The notes under the pieces: generated by a model
Database searches by the model: none
Told to the model about the DNA's origin: nothing
What the model saw: the letters and a program-made list of their open reading frames with translations, nothing else
Shown: in pieces, positions 44,401 to 53,210 of the stretch
Numbering within the stretch: the first letter of the stretch is position 1
Layout of the letters: each line of letters begins with the position of its first letter
Made by a program: the position numbers and the translations under genes
From: UBA1127 sp965116355
GTDB taxonomy: Bacteria > Chloroflexota > Dehalococcoidia > Lucifugimonadales > UBA1127
NCBI GenBank assembly: GCA_965116355.1
Contig: OZ220679.1
Span: 868,001-932,000, forward strand
Length of the DNA stretch: 64,000 nt
Reading direction: 5' to 3'

Positions 44401-47400
44401 CACGGACAACGGCATTCACGGCGCCCGGCAGCCGTCGACAGATTTCAAGAGCGCCTCCAAGTCCCTGGCCGTGACGGTCACGGACGTCAACGAGACGCCC
44501 ACGCTGACCACCGAACCTTCCACCGCCACGTTCGACGAGAACGCGACGGGGGTTGTCGCGACGTACATCGCGACGGACCCGGACGCGACCACGGGGACGA
44601 TGTCGTGGGACCTTTCGGGCAACGATGCTGGAGACTTCAATATCACCACGACGGTGAACGGAACGGCCGAGCTCACGTTCAAGAGCCCGCCGGACTACGA
44701 GATGCCGGACGACACCGGCACGGACAACGTCTACAACGTGACGGTGCGGGTGAGGGACAACGGCAGCCCAAGGCTGGAAGATACGCAGACCGTCGCCATC
44801 ACCGTCAACGACGTCAACGAGACGCCGGTGATCACCGGGAACGCCACGGAGGACTTCGCGGAGATCGAGTTCGACCACACGGCCACGGCCTCCGAGCTCG
44901 TCATCGGCACGTACGCCGCCACCGACGACGACAACGCCGACAACACGGACCTCCAGACCATCACCTTCGACGTGAGCGGCACGGACGCGGAACACTTCAG
45001 CATCGACGCGAACACCGGCGTCCTGTCCTTCAGCATCGAGCCGGACTTTGAGAACCCCGCCGACGTGGCGGACTCGAACATGATGGGCGCCTCGGACAAC
45101 ATGTACGAAATCGTCGTGGAGGCGGACGACGGAGCGGGCGAATCGAACAGCGTCGGGACGTTCACCGTCACCGTGACCGTCACCAACGTCAACGAGACGC
45201 CGGAGGTCCCGGGCGGCGTTCCCGACGAAGACTTCGCGGAGATCGAGTGGGACGCCGGCTCCGCGGTCCTGGACATCATGACCTACGTCCCGCGGGACGA
45301 GGAGTTTAGCACCCTCACCGACCTGTCGTGGTCGCTGGCCGGCACGGACGCCGCCGACTTCCAGATCACGGAGGACTCGACGACCGGACACGGCACCCTC
45401 AGCTTCCGCAACCGGCCCAACTTCGAGGACCCGTCCGACCGCGTGAACACCACCGAAAGCCACGTGGCTGAAGACAACGTGTACCAAGTCATCGTGAAGA
45501 TCAGCGACGGCCCTAACACGCGCGACTACCCCATGACCGTCACCGTCACCAACATCAACGAGACGCCGGAGTTCACGCACTCGATGCTCCCATCGAGCGC
45601 TTGGGAGGCGGACGAGATCGAGTACGATTCGGGGACGACGGCGGCTGACATGGCTTCCATCCCCGCCACGGTGGCAAATCAGGCCTATTGGTACTGGTTT
45701 GAGGCCCGGGACGAGGAGGGGGACGACATCACCTGGACCATCACCGGGGGCGACGCGCCTGACTTCGTCATCGTAGAGGATCCCAATCTCGAGATCGCCA
45801 ACTCCGACGAGCGCGCCATCGCCCGCTGGAATATCGTGCCGGACTATGAGAACCCGATGGGTCTTTCACCCGATGTGCCGGATCACGGATACGTGTTCAC
45901 CGTGAACGCATCCGACGGCACCAATACCTCGGTGCACAGGGTCTTTATCCGGATCGACGACGTCAACGAGCGGCCGGAGTTCACGGGGACGCCCGAAACG
46001 GCGATAGCGCTCGACGAGCACGACGCAACCCTGGACAGTACGGGCAACGAGACGCCGTACGTGTTCCCGACGATCGCCTCATACACCGGGCGCGACGAGG
46101 AAGGCGGCGTCAGGTGGTCGCTCACCGGCACGGACGCGGGCGACTTCGAGATCGACAGCAGCGGCGGTGCTGTCACGTTCAAGGAAACGCCCAGTTTCGA
46201 GGACCCGAAGGACTCCGGCGGGGACAACGTCTACGAGTTCACCGTCGTCGTGACGGACGTCGACAGCGGGCCGAACCGCCGCACGGCGGAGCAGGCCGTC
46301 ACCGTGACGGTGCGCGACATCGAGGAAGGGGGCTATGTAACCATCGAAGAGGGGGACGAGAGCCCAGGTGTGGACGACACCATAACATTCCTGCTGTCGG
46401 ACCCTGATGGGGACATAAATCTCACTGAAATAGCATTTCCTAGCTGGCATGTCCAGCGCGGGTCGCCGGGCAACTGGAGCACGGCAACAACGATCGTTTC
46501 TATCGGAAACGAGTTTGACTATACCGTCCAGGAGGCAGACACAGGGAATCAGCTGCGGGTGGTCGTCACATATGGGGATCCTCGAGGATCAGGCAAGATG
46601 GCCACGAGCGCGCCGTCAGACGTCGTAACGGCGGACCCACGCGCCAACGTTCCCCCGCGGCTCAGGAGAGGAGTCTTCACCACCTCTGAGGGGCCCCCAA
46701 TCATCGACTTCGGCACGATTGATGTCTCGGACCGTGACGGCGACCCCATAACGTTTGCCCTGCTGGAGCAACAGGACTACGCGCTCTTCGAGCTCTCGGC
46801 AGCCGGGCGGCTCCGTGCCATCCAGGCGCTGGACTTCGAGGCTGGCGACACCCTCAGCATTACGATCACACTGTCGGACGGCAAGGGGCTCGACTCTAAC
46901 GGCAACGTCATCAACGACGACTCCGTTGATGTCACTAGCGGAATCTCCATCGTCCTGTTTGACGTGGAAGAGGAAGGCGTCATCACATTCTCGCCGCAGG
47001 AGCCCGAGGCGGGGGCATCACAGACCGCGACCCTGACGGACGACGACGGGAGCGTCACCGGCCGGAGTTGGCAGTGGTGGCGGTCGCAGGACGGGCGGAC
47101 GGGCTGGTCGCCCATATCGGGCGCGACGAGCAGCAGCTACACGCCCACAGTGAACGATGAGGACTTCTACCTGCGGGCCACGGTGACGTACACGGACCGG
47201 CGCGGCGCAGGCAAGCGGGCGGAGGCGATCACGGGCCCCGTGCCCAGCGAGAACCGCCGGCCGCTGTTCCCGTCGTCGGAGACCGGCCAGCGCATGGTGG
47301 ACGAGAACTCGCGCGCCGGCACGAACATCGGCGCGCCGGTGGCGGCGGAGGACCCGGAGCGGGACCGGCTGACCTACTCGCTGACCGGCGCGGACGCCGA

Positions 47401-49597
47401 CTCCTTCACCATCACGAGCACCGGGCAGATCCGGGTGAAGGACGCCCTGGACTACGAGATGAAGTCGAGCTACAGCGTCACCGTCAATGTGCACGACGGC
47501 AAGGACGGCACAGGGGCCACGTCGACCACCATCGACGACACGCAAAACGTCACGATTACGGTGCAGAACGTCGAGGAGCCGGGGACGGTCACGCTTACCT
47601 CGGAGACGGCCACCATCCAGGCGCGAGTGCCGGTGACGGCCTCGCTGGAAGACGACGACATGCCGACCAACGTGACGTGGCAGTGGGCGCGCTCCAGCAG
47701 CAGCACGTCGGGATGGGCCAACATCGCCGGGGCGACGTCGGCCACGTTCGAGCCGGCGGACAGGGACGCGGGCGGCTACATCCGCGCGACCGCCAGCTAC
47801 AACGACGGCGAGGGCACGGGCAAGACGGCGGTGAAGGTCTCGCCGCGAGTCGGGCAGCCGCCGCCGGTGAACTCGGCCCCCGCCTTCCCGGCCACGGAAA
47901 GGGGCCAGCGGGAGGTGGCGGAGGACGCGACTCCAAACACAGCCGTCGGCGACCCCGTGGCGGCCACGGACTTCAACAACGACACGCTGACGTACACGCT
48001 GAGCGGGACGGACGCGGCGCAGTTCACCATCGACGCGAGCACCGGGCAGATCCGCGTGGCGTCCGGCGCGACCCTCGACTTCGAGACCAAGCGCACCCTG
48101 CGCGTGACCGTGGAGGTCTCGGACGGCGCCAACTCGCTGGGCGACCCCGACAGTGACGCCATCGACGACCGGCAGCACGTGACCATCACGCTGACGGACG
48201 TGAACGAGGCGCCCGTCGTATCCGGTGACGACGAGCCCAGCGTCGCCGAGAACCTGAACCGCGCCGTCGCGACGTACACGGCCACGGACCCGGAGCGGGA
48301 CACGCTGACGTGGTCGGTCAGCGGCAACGACTTCTGGATCTCCCAGCGGGGGCAGCTCCACTTTGCCACGCCGCCCAGCTTCGAGGAGCGTATGAGCTAC
48401 TTCGTCACCATCACGGTCGAAGACGAAGACGGCCTGTTAGACACACTCAACGTCGATGTCACCGTGACGGACGTGGAGGAAGCGGGCGTCGTCACCATCC
48501 AGCCGAAACGCGGGTGGGACGGAACACGCTTCAGCGCCATGCTGGATGACGACGACAACATTGTTGGCAGTATCGACTGGCAGTGGCAGCGTTCTTCCAA
48601 CCGCTCCAACTGGGGCGACATTTCCGGGGCGACGTCGAACAGCTACACGACAGGCGCCGACGACATTGACCAGTACCTGCGGGCCGTCGCCACCTACGAC
48701 GACTCGCGAGGCACCGGCAAGGAGGCCTCGGCGGAGGTGACGGGGCGGATTGGCGACTCCCAACCGGCATCCAACACGGCGCCTGAGTTCGACGGCATGA
48801 CAGCCGAGCGCTCCGTCGGCCAGGGCACGGCAGCGGGCCGGAACGTCGGCGCGCCGGTGACGGCGACCGATCCGGATGCCGACGACGTGCTCACCTACTC
48901 GCTGGGCGGGTCGAATGCCGACCTCTTTGACATCGACCCGGCGACCGGCCAGATCAAGACCAAGGCCGTACTGGACTACGACCCGGAGGGTACGAACACC
49001 TACGAAGTTCAGGTGCGTGTCCACGACGGCTTCAACTCTTCCTACTCCCCTTCAACAAGCGTGGACGCAACCATCACCGTAACCATCACCGTCACCCAGG
49101 TCGCCCAGCGCGTCTCCGGCGGTGGCGGCGGTGGTGGCGGAGGCGGCTTCGGCCCGGCGCCCACGGCGCCGCGCTTCACCGACGGCTTCCGCACCTCGCG
49201 GGAGCTGGCGGTCACCGCGCGAGAGGGCGACGCCGTCGGCGACCCCGTGGACGCCACGCACCCCAACGACGATGACCTGACGTACACGCTGAGCGGCGCC
49301 AACGCCACCCTGTTCACCGTCGATGCGGAGACGGGCCAGGTCCGCCTCGGCCAGGGAGTGACGCTGGAGCTGGGGCAGACGTACACGGTCAACGTGACTG
49401 CCGTCGACGAGTCCGGCACCGGCGCCCTGATCATCGTGGAGATCGAGGTGGTGGAGGGTCCGGCAGACCCCTACGACCTGAACGGCAACGGCGTCATCGA
49501 GAAGAACGAGGTTGTCATGGCGGTCTCAGATTACTTTGCAGGCCTGATTGACAAGGAAACGGTGGTGGCTTTGCTTGCCCGCTACTTCGCGGGGTAG
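41483..49597 (+). CDS. Giant secreted cadherin-like repeat protein with dockerin-like C-terminus
   Basis: A 2,704-residue protein. GGAGGAGGA is before the ATG and the signal peptide is FVSLAILGLLAALFLLQAPH (about 15-35). Next comes a SwmB-type domain (about 40-140: SLVLIYNELLNESSTPAVGD ... VTLDYTAGTNPVEDPAGN), then a long array of cadherin-like units ('xxSVxENxxxGTxIGxPVxAxDxDxDxLTYxLxGxDAxxFxIDxxTGQI') alternating with Ig-like units ('WxWxRSxxxxGxWxxIxGATSxSYTPxxxDVGxYLRAxxxYxDxxGxGK'). Many Asp/Asn suggest Ca2+ binding between units. A G10 linker (about 2550) precedes a last cadherin unit and the C-terminal DLNGNGVIEKNEVVMAVSDY, an EF-hand/dockerin-like tail. No membrane helix, so it is probably held by a partner, perhaps the next gene product. 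Confidence 0.9.
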   Translation: MRVSCPAGNRRIFVSLAILGLLAALFLLQAPHARAQSDTTAPLLLVANVDGTSLVLIYNELLNESSTPAVGDYTVDIGGTDYTPSSVAVLGAEVELTLSTGAASGDTVTLDYTAGTNPVEDPAGNDAQGLTSWSVTNHTGAPNDRPEFSADTITITVDENTPMGTTIGDPVAGTDDDTGDTLAYQLNSPATPTFFIDTGTGQISVFQAPDFETTSSYVAPMYVRDSKTPAGDADTQWDDSIKVTITVNDVNETPAISGLATTNIDENTTAVGTYTVTDPDPSDTHTWSIDSDTSTVANRDGALFEIGSTSGELSFKTAPDYETPSSMAATPGNQYRVTVKVTDNGSPAESHTFDVTVNVRDVNEPPDITTTGSSHTSISKPEGTSTTEVLATYAADDPEDNTLTWTLSGADATDFTITRNSNGEGVLRFQHLTDFESPSDTGANNVFNVTVEVKDTAGSAVDDDINVTVTVTNIDEPGTVTLPGTITAGSPVTATLSDHDGTTSNATWEWSRSDTPGGTFTPISGATSNPYTPVAADVGKYLKATASYTDPHGSGKSATSAASSQVAAGNVDPSFSATSATRSVPENSGSGENVGAAVAATPGDSDTLHYTLTGTDASSFDIVSTSGQIRTKSGITYNYESKSSYSVTVNVSDSKDAAGNDDSNSVDDTIAVTINLNNVDEAGTVTISGTLEGGETLTAAVTDIDGAVSNLTWKWQREQSGGSFSNISGATANTYTTVAADVGKKLKAVASYTDPQGSGKSAEAETSGTIGASNVEPSFSAMTAMRSVAERSLPGVHIGSEVSATGGDTDPLHYTLSGTDASSFDIVSTSGQIRTNSTGYDYETKNSYTVTVNVSDSKDAAGNDDSNSVDDSITVTINLLDVNEQPEITTTTTAISVQENQTSVLTYAATDVDDNGETNDADNMLTWSVESADDGSFFDIDSSSGVLTFKTAPDFENKQDAGADNVYNVTVTVTDNGIHGARQPSTDFKSASKSLAVTVTDVNETPTLTTEPSTATFDENATGVVATYIATDPDATTGTMSWDLSGNDAGDFNITTTVNGTAELTFKSPPDYEMPDDTGTDNVYNVTVRVRDNGSPRLEDTQTVAITVNDVNETPVITGNATEDFAEIEFDHTATASELVIGTYAATDDDNADNTDLQTITFDVSGTDAEHFSIDANTGVLSFSIEPDFENPADVADSNMMGASDNMYEIVVEADDGAGESNSVGTFTVTVTVTNVNETPEVPGGVPDEDFAEIEWDAGSAVLDIMTYVPRDEEFSTLTDLSWSLAGTDAADFQITEDSTTGHGTLSFRNRPNFEDPSDRVNTTESHVAEDNVYQVIVKISDGPNTRDYPMTVTVTNINETPEFTHSMLPSSAWEADEIEYDSGTTAADMASIPATVANQAYWYWFEARDEEGDDITWTITGGDAPDFVIVEDPNLEIANSDERAIARWNIVPDYENPMGLSPDVPDHGYVFTVNASDGTNTSVHRVFIRIDDVNERPEFTGTPETAIALDEHDATLDSTGNETPYVFPTIASYTGRDEEGGVRWSLTGTDAGDFEIDSSGGAVTFKETPSFEDPKDSGGDNVYEFTVVVTDVDSGPNRRTAEQAVTVTVRDIEEGGYVTIEEGDESPGVDDTITFLLSDPDGDINLTEIAFPSWHVQRGSPGNWSTATTIVSIGNEFDYTVQEADTGNQLRVVVTYGDPRGSGKMATSAPSDVVTADPRANVPPRLRRGVFTTSEGPPIIDFGTIDVSDRDGDPITFALLEQQDYALFELSAAGRLRAIQALDFEAGDTLSITITLSDGKGLDSNGNVINDDSVDVTSGISIVLFDVEEEGVITFSPQEPEAGASQTATLTDDDGSVTGRSWQWWRSQDGRTGWSPISGATSSSYTPTVNDEDFYLRATVTYTDRRGAGKRAEAITGPVPSENRRPLFPSSETGQRMVDENSRAGTNIGAPVAAEDPERDRLTYSLTGADADSFTITSTGQIRVKDALDYEMKSSYSVTVNVHDGKDGTGATSTTIDDTQNVTITVQNVEEPGTVTLTSETATIQARVPVTASLEDDDMPTNVTWQWARSSSSTSGWANIAGATSATFEPADRDAGGYIRATASYNDGEGTGKTAVKVSPRVGQPPPVNSAPAFPATERGQREVAEDATPNTAVGDPVAATDFNNDTLTYTLSGTDAAQFTIDASTGQIRVASGATLDFETKRTLRVTVEVSDGANSLGDPDSDAIDDRQHVTITLTDVNEAPVVSGDDEPSVAENLNRAVATYTATDPERDTLTWSVSGNDFWISQRGQLHFATPPSFEERMSYFVTITVEDEDGLLDTLNVDVTVTDVEEAGVVTIQPKRGWDGTRFSAMLDDDDNIVGSIDWQWQRSSNRSNWGDISGATSNSYTTGADDIDQYLRAVATYDDSRGTGKEASAEVTGRIGDSQPASNTAPEFDGMTAERSVGQGTAAGRNVGAPVTATDPDADDVLTYSLGGSNADLFDIDPATGQIKTKAVLDYDPEGTNTYEVQVRVHDGFNSSYSPSTSVDATITVTITVTQVAQRVSGGGGGGGGGGFGPAPTAPRFTDGFRTSRELAVTAREGDAVGDPVDATHPNDDDLTYTLSGANATLFTVDAETGQVRLGQGVTLELGQTYTVNVTAVDESGTGALIIVEIEVVEGPADPYDLNGNGVIEKNEVVMAVSDYFAGLIDKETVVALLARYFAG
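43433..44096 (+). repeat. Direct repeat of a 55-bp coding segment, 609 bp apart
   Basis: Bases 43433-43487 and 44042-44096 are identical over 55 bp (starting GTGAGCGACAGCAAGGACGC) and lie in equivalent positions of two consecutive cadherin + Ig-like double units (203 codons). This shows recent internal duplication or gene conversion. Confidence 0.85.
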
Positions 49598-49636
49598 CGG
49601 GCTGCGGCAGGCCGGCCCTACCGACAGGAGGAGGAC

Positions 49637-50458
49637 TTGGTCAGGACGCAACTGTGGGCCTTGTTGGCGCTCGCCGTTGCCGCTATGGTCGGCGGCACGA
49701 GCCTTCTGGCGCAGCCCGGCGCCGTCGAGGCCCAGTCGCACAGCGCCACCCGGTCCTTCCCCGCCGACTGGGCCGCGCCGGGCAGTGAGGTTGTGGTGAC
49801 CATCACCGCCAACAATCTCGGCGGGTTTGGCCAGGTAGAGGAGACACTGCCGGAGGGCTTCACCTACGTCCGCTCCAGCCTTGACGCATTCCAGGTGAGC
49901 GTGACTGGACGGACCGTGCTTTTCACCCTCGTCGGCGAGGACAGCCTGACCTACACTGTCACCGCTCCCGCCATGGAGGGCCAATTCACCTTCTCCGGCG
50001 TCGTCAGAGACTCCAACAATGCCGAACAGACCGTCGGCGGCGCCGCCAGCCTGCGCATCGGGCCGCAGCCCACGCCTGCGCCAACGTCGACCCCGACTCC
50101 AACGCCGGAGCCGACGCCTACGCCCGAGCCAGAACTCACCTCAACGCCCGAGCCAACTGCGACGCCGGAGCCCACGGCCACCCCTGCACCCGCGCCCACG
50201 CCCGCTCCACAGCCGACAGCCACGCCCGAACCCACGTCGACGCCAACCCCCGAGGCCACGGCAACCCCGCAGCCGCCGGTGGTAGTCGTCGTTACCAACA
50301 CGCCGACCCCGACGCCCGCCGTCGCGCCGCCAACGCCCACGCAAACGGAGCCGGCCGAGTACGGCGGGGAGACACCGTCCGTGCTGTGGCTCATCCCCGT
50401 AATCCTGGGAGTGGGCTTCATTCTCGCTGTCTTTGCGTATCGCAGGCGACGGCAATAG
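49637..50458 (+). CDS. Membrane-anchored surface protein with 'ETLPEGF' sandwich domain and Thr/Pro stalk
   Basis: A 273-residue protein that starts at TTG right after AGGAGGAGG (no ATG is available). Signal peptide about 5-32 (LWALLALAVAAMVGGTSLLA). Residues about 38-140 form one beta-sandwich domain (EVVVTITANNLGGFGQVEET then LPEGFTYVRSSL), seen in bacterial and archaeal surface proteins beside dockerin/EF-hand-tailed proteins. A long TPEPTPTPEP stalk (about 145-235) leads to a C-terminal helix SVLWLIPVILGVGFILAVFA with RRRR, a stop-transfer anchor. It sits 39 bases after the giant protein and is very likely its anchoring partner; that role is inferred from order and domain type. Confidence 0.82.
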   Translation: MVRTQLWALLALAVAAMVGGTSLLAQPGAVEAQSHSATRSFPADWAAPGSEVVVTITANNLGGFGQVEETLPEGFTYVRSSLDAFQVSVTGRTVLFTLVGEDSLTYTVTAPAMEGQFTFSGVVRDSNNAEQTVGGAASLRIGPQPTPAPTSTPTPTPEPTPTPEPELTSTPEPTATPEPTATPAPAPTPAPQPTATPEPTSTPTPEATATPQPPVVVVVTNTPTPTPAVAPPTPTQTEPAEYGGETPSVLWLIPVILGVGFILAVFAYRRRRQ

Positions 50459-50637
50459 GCGCACAGAAACTCGTCTCAAAGCCTATTCAGCGGAAGCGAG
50501 TGGGCGCTCACCCGTTCGGGCTGTGTAGGATTAGGCGTCACAAGCACTACTCTTGGACACGGAGCTCGTCGCTCTTAAGACAGGAGTCGTCTGGAGAGGG
50601 CGGGGACAAGCGACCTCAGCGAAGCGGCGCTGCCAAT

Positions 50638-52050
50638 TCAGGGAGATGCCTGAGGCACGCCGGCAGAGTAGTCAACTCGCACCACCTGAGTAGAGTTCGA
50701 TGGTTCAGCGGAAGGCTCCTGCGCGTTCGGGTGGCCTACTCGGAGAACCGTCATTATCAGGCTGCCGCCAACTAGAAACTCCAAATAGGCAAAGACGGTA
50801 AGCGCGTGCCACAAGAATCCCAGGTTTATGTGGTCAAGCGCCTCAGCGCGTGTATAGCCAAGCCCGGCAAGGTCGATATCCCATGAACCCACGAGACTGT
50901 GGTCGGGAAGGATCATGGGGTAGTCTGGCGACAAGAAGACCCCGAGGAGGGCGACGCTTCCCAGAATTGACGTCACAAAGATGATTGCGAGGGCTATCGA
51001 AAGGAGAAACTCCCGTCGCCTTTCCGTGAACCGTACGGATGGGTCACGAAGCGCCAGCATGGCGGTGAAGGTAGCTGCGACCGGGGGCAACACCAGAGCG
51101 TGCTGTATGAATACTGAGGTGTTGGAAAACACGATCGCCATGAGATACGCAATCGCGACCGGAGGCACTACAGCGATAGCGGCCCTTCGCAGGGCGATAG
51201 TCTCCTCCCTGTTACCGGAGTTCTGAACCCCCCACAGCACATGGAACATCACGCCCGCCCCTGAAGCGACAGTCAGGTTGACCAGGAGGGCAAGCATGTA
51301 CGGCACGAAAGTTCCGGAGATCCCATCGATCGCGTTGAGTCCATAGTGGTCCATCTTCACGGGGGCAAACTGAATCAAGGGTGTAGTCATAAGAAAGTAC
51401 AGCGTGACCCAGAGGAACTCTCTGAAACGATTGTCGGGTTCCGGCCAGATGAGGCCCTGAATCAGCACAAGCGCCGTTACCAGGGAGACGTAGACAACTG
51501 GCATCCAACTGTCATCCCATCCAATGAGCGAAAACGTGTACCCCGTGAGGGCAGTGAACATCGCCAGTGGTAACCATCTCCTGGCAATCAAGCGCATCGC
51601 GCCCATGAGAATCGACGGGGCGTCTCGTGGTGCTCGGAGTTCAGCAGACTTGGCGACGGCCACGTTAGGCTCAGGCGCCGAAGACGCCTCCATTTGACGT
51701 TGGCGTGATCTTCCGGTGCCAGTCGAAAGGACCAACGCCGATTCAAAGTCCGGCGCCAGCCCCGCCAGCAGGAGAAGTCCTGCCACCTCAGTAGAAGTCA
51801 GGCCCAAAGCCACGCCAAAGACCTTCAGTCGATGGGCTGTAGGGCGGGTTGAGCCAGACTCCCACCGGGAGACTGTGGCGTGGCTGAAACGCTCGCCATA
51901 CTCCCTGTCAATAGCGGCCATCCGGCGCAGCAATTCCTCTTGGGTCAGGCCCTTGCTCCCCTGCGGCGAAACATAGGACTCCCTGTACGCCCTCATGGCG
52001 AATCCCGTCTGGGCCGATCTCGTTCGCTGAATGTCCCGTTCCGACGGCAT
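50638..52050 (-). CDS. XRE-type HTH domain fused to an eight-helix membrane protein
   Basis: About 470 residues from the ATG at 52050; a GTG three codons earlier is possible. Residues about 30-95 are a Cro/C1-type helix-turn-helix (GLTQEELLRRMAAIDREYGE, FSHATVSRWESGSTRPTAHR). After a linker (about 110-140) about eight transmembrane helices follow (WLPLAMFTALTGYTFSLIGW; VVYVSLVTALVLIQGLIW; LLVNLTVASGAGVMFHVLWG; AAIAVVPPVAIAYLMAIVF; FLLSIALAIIFVTSILGSVA; ALTVFAYLEFLVGGSLIM). I know no named family for the membrane part. It may be a membrane-tethered regulator that senses a membrane signal. It stands alone. Confidence 0.82.
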   Translation of the reverse strand: MPSERDIQRTRSAQTGFAMRAYRESYVSPQGSKGLTQEELLRRMAAIDREYGERFSHATVSRWESGSTRPTAHRLKVFGVALGLTSTEVAGLLLLAGLAPDFESALVLSTGTGRSRQRQMEASSAPEPNVAVAKSAELRAPRDAPSILMGAMRLIARRWLPLAMFTALTGYTFSLIGWDDSWMPVVYVSLVTALVLIQGLIWPEPDNRFREFLWVTLYFLMTTPLIQFAPVKMDHYGLNAIDGISGTFVPYMLALLVNLTVASGAGVMFHVLWGVQNSGNREETIALRRAAIAVVPPVAIAYLMAIVFSNTSVFIQHALVLPPVAATFTAMLALRDPSVRFTERRREFLLSIALAIIFVTSILGSVALLGVFLSPDYPMILPDHSLVGSWDIDLAGLGYTRAEALDHINLGFLWHALTVFAYLEFLVGGSLIMTVLRVGHPNAQEPSAEPSNSTQVVRVDYSAGVPQASP

Positions 52051-53210
52051 CCCTACCACCCGGTCCGCCTAGGTTTCGCCCATAGCTGTTCTTTCAAAGA
52101 ATGCAACTATTATTACCGACAACATAAGCGCATTGCAATTTACAAGATGATGGAACGTTCGTCGTCCTCAGCCCATTTGGTTCTCGAATAAAGTGCTCCG
52201 GGAACGAGTACATTTATCACCAATTCCCGCTCCGCCGAGGCTCGTCGATGTCCTTCATTGCAGAGAATCAAGTCAGTTGTTTGGCCCGCCGCTGGTCCTG
52301 CAGACACCGTTCAAGGAAGGTGTTACCCACCTGGATTTAGATCCCTCTCACGGGGTGCGACGCCTTCATTGGGCGTTGTGTCGATTCCACTTGTGGTGTG
52401 ATGACGGCTCCCGGCCTCGCGGCGCAGAAGCCATCATCTCGCCCGTGTCTCTTTGAGGGCAGCAATGGGAATAGGCAACCGTCGAGCCCGTCTTCACATG
52501 GGAGTGTGAATCCCCTCAGATCCACCATACAGGATTGAACTCTTGGATTGCAGCAACTGACAGAGTCTCAAGGGATTGCCCTTCCGCCTTGTCACTACAA
52601 CCCAGGAGAACCTGAGGACATCGTCAGATTGCTTTGAGGGAGGACAAATGCGGAGGGATGAATGGTGGAGATAGGGGGATTCAGAAGCAAATACGATTAT
52701 AGCAGGAAAAGGTTGAAATTCCCACACTCGTTCCCACAACAGCTGAGAAGGGACTTCTCCCATCCATCGTTCGGCCAGCACATTGCTGCGACCCATCTCT
52801 TTCTGGCGTGGACGGCACCCAAAGGGACCCTGACGATCGCTCCTATACGTATTGAAGGAGAGGGCGTCTGAGGAGCCGGGCGATTTTAGCTACCAATTCG
52901 GGCCGGCAACTCAGCATGTGTACTAAAGCGGACCTTGATGTGCTATTGCCTTGTCCCAGCAGAACCCAGGTACGTGGACTCGTCGGCTGTAAGAAATGGG
53001 AAGCCAGGCATCGACATATCGAAGGTGTAGGGAAAGCGAACAGGCCTAGATGGACCGGACGAACTCGTCGGAAGAGACTGTAGAGTGGCCACTACGGCCT
53101 CTCCAAGCTCGATATGGCTTGGAGTGATGCTGAGTCAGTTGTGGCTTGGCATGCTCTTGCTTGCCTAAAGGCATCCTCGTTTGGCTTAGCCGGCCTATCC
53201 AAAATAAGCG
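52051..53210. other. 1.16-kb region without a supported gene
   Basis: AT-richer than the core window. The open frames here (for example 52193-52456 and 52662-52871 on plus, 52494-52796 on minus) lack ribosome binding sites, biased codon use and recognisable motifs. It forms the left edge of the defence island and may hold decayed sequence. I see no repeat, tRNA or terminator. Confidence 0.45.

Noticed and set aside
49052..49434. Minus-strand frames over the glycine-rich linker of the giant protein
   Set aside because: Proline-rich translation of the antisense of the Gly run; the plus-strand gene is continuous through it.
52193..52871. Short open frames in the region before the SIR2 gene
   Set aside because: They have no ribosome binding site, no coding bias and no recognisable motif, and they overlap one another on both strands.
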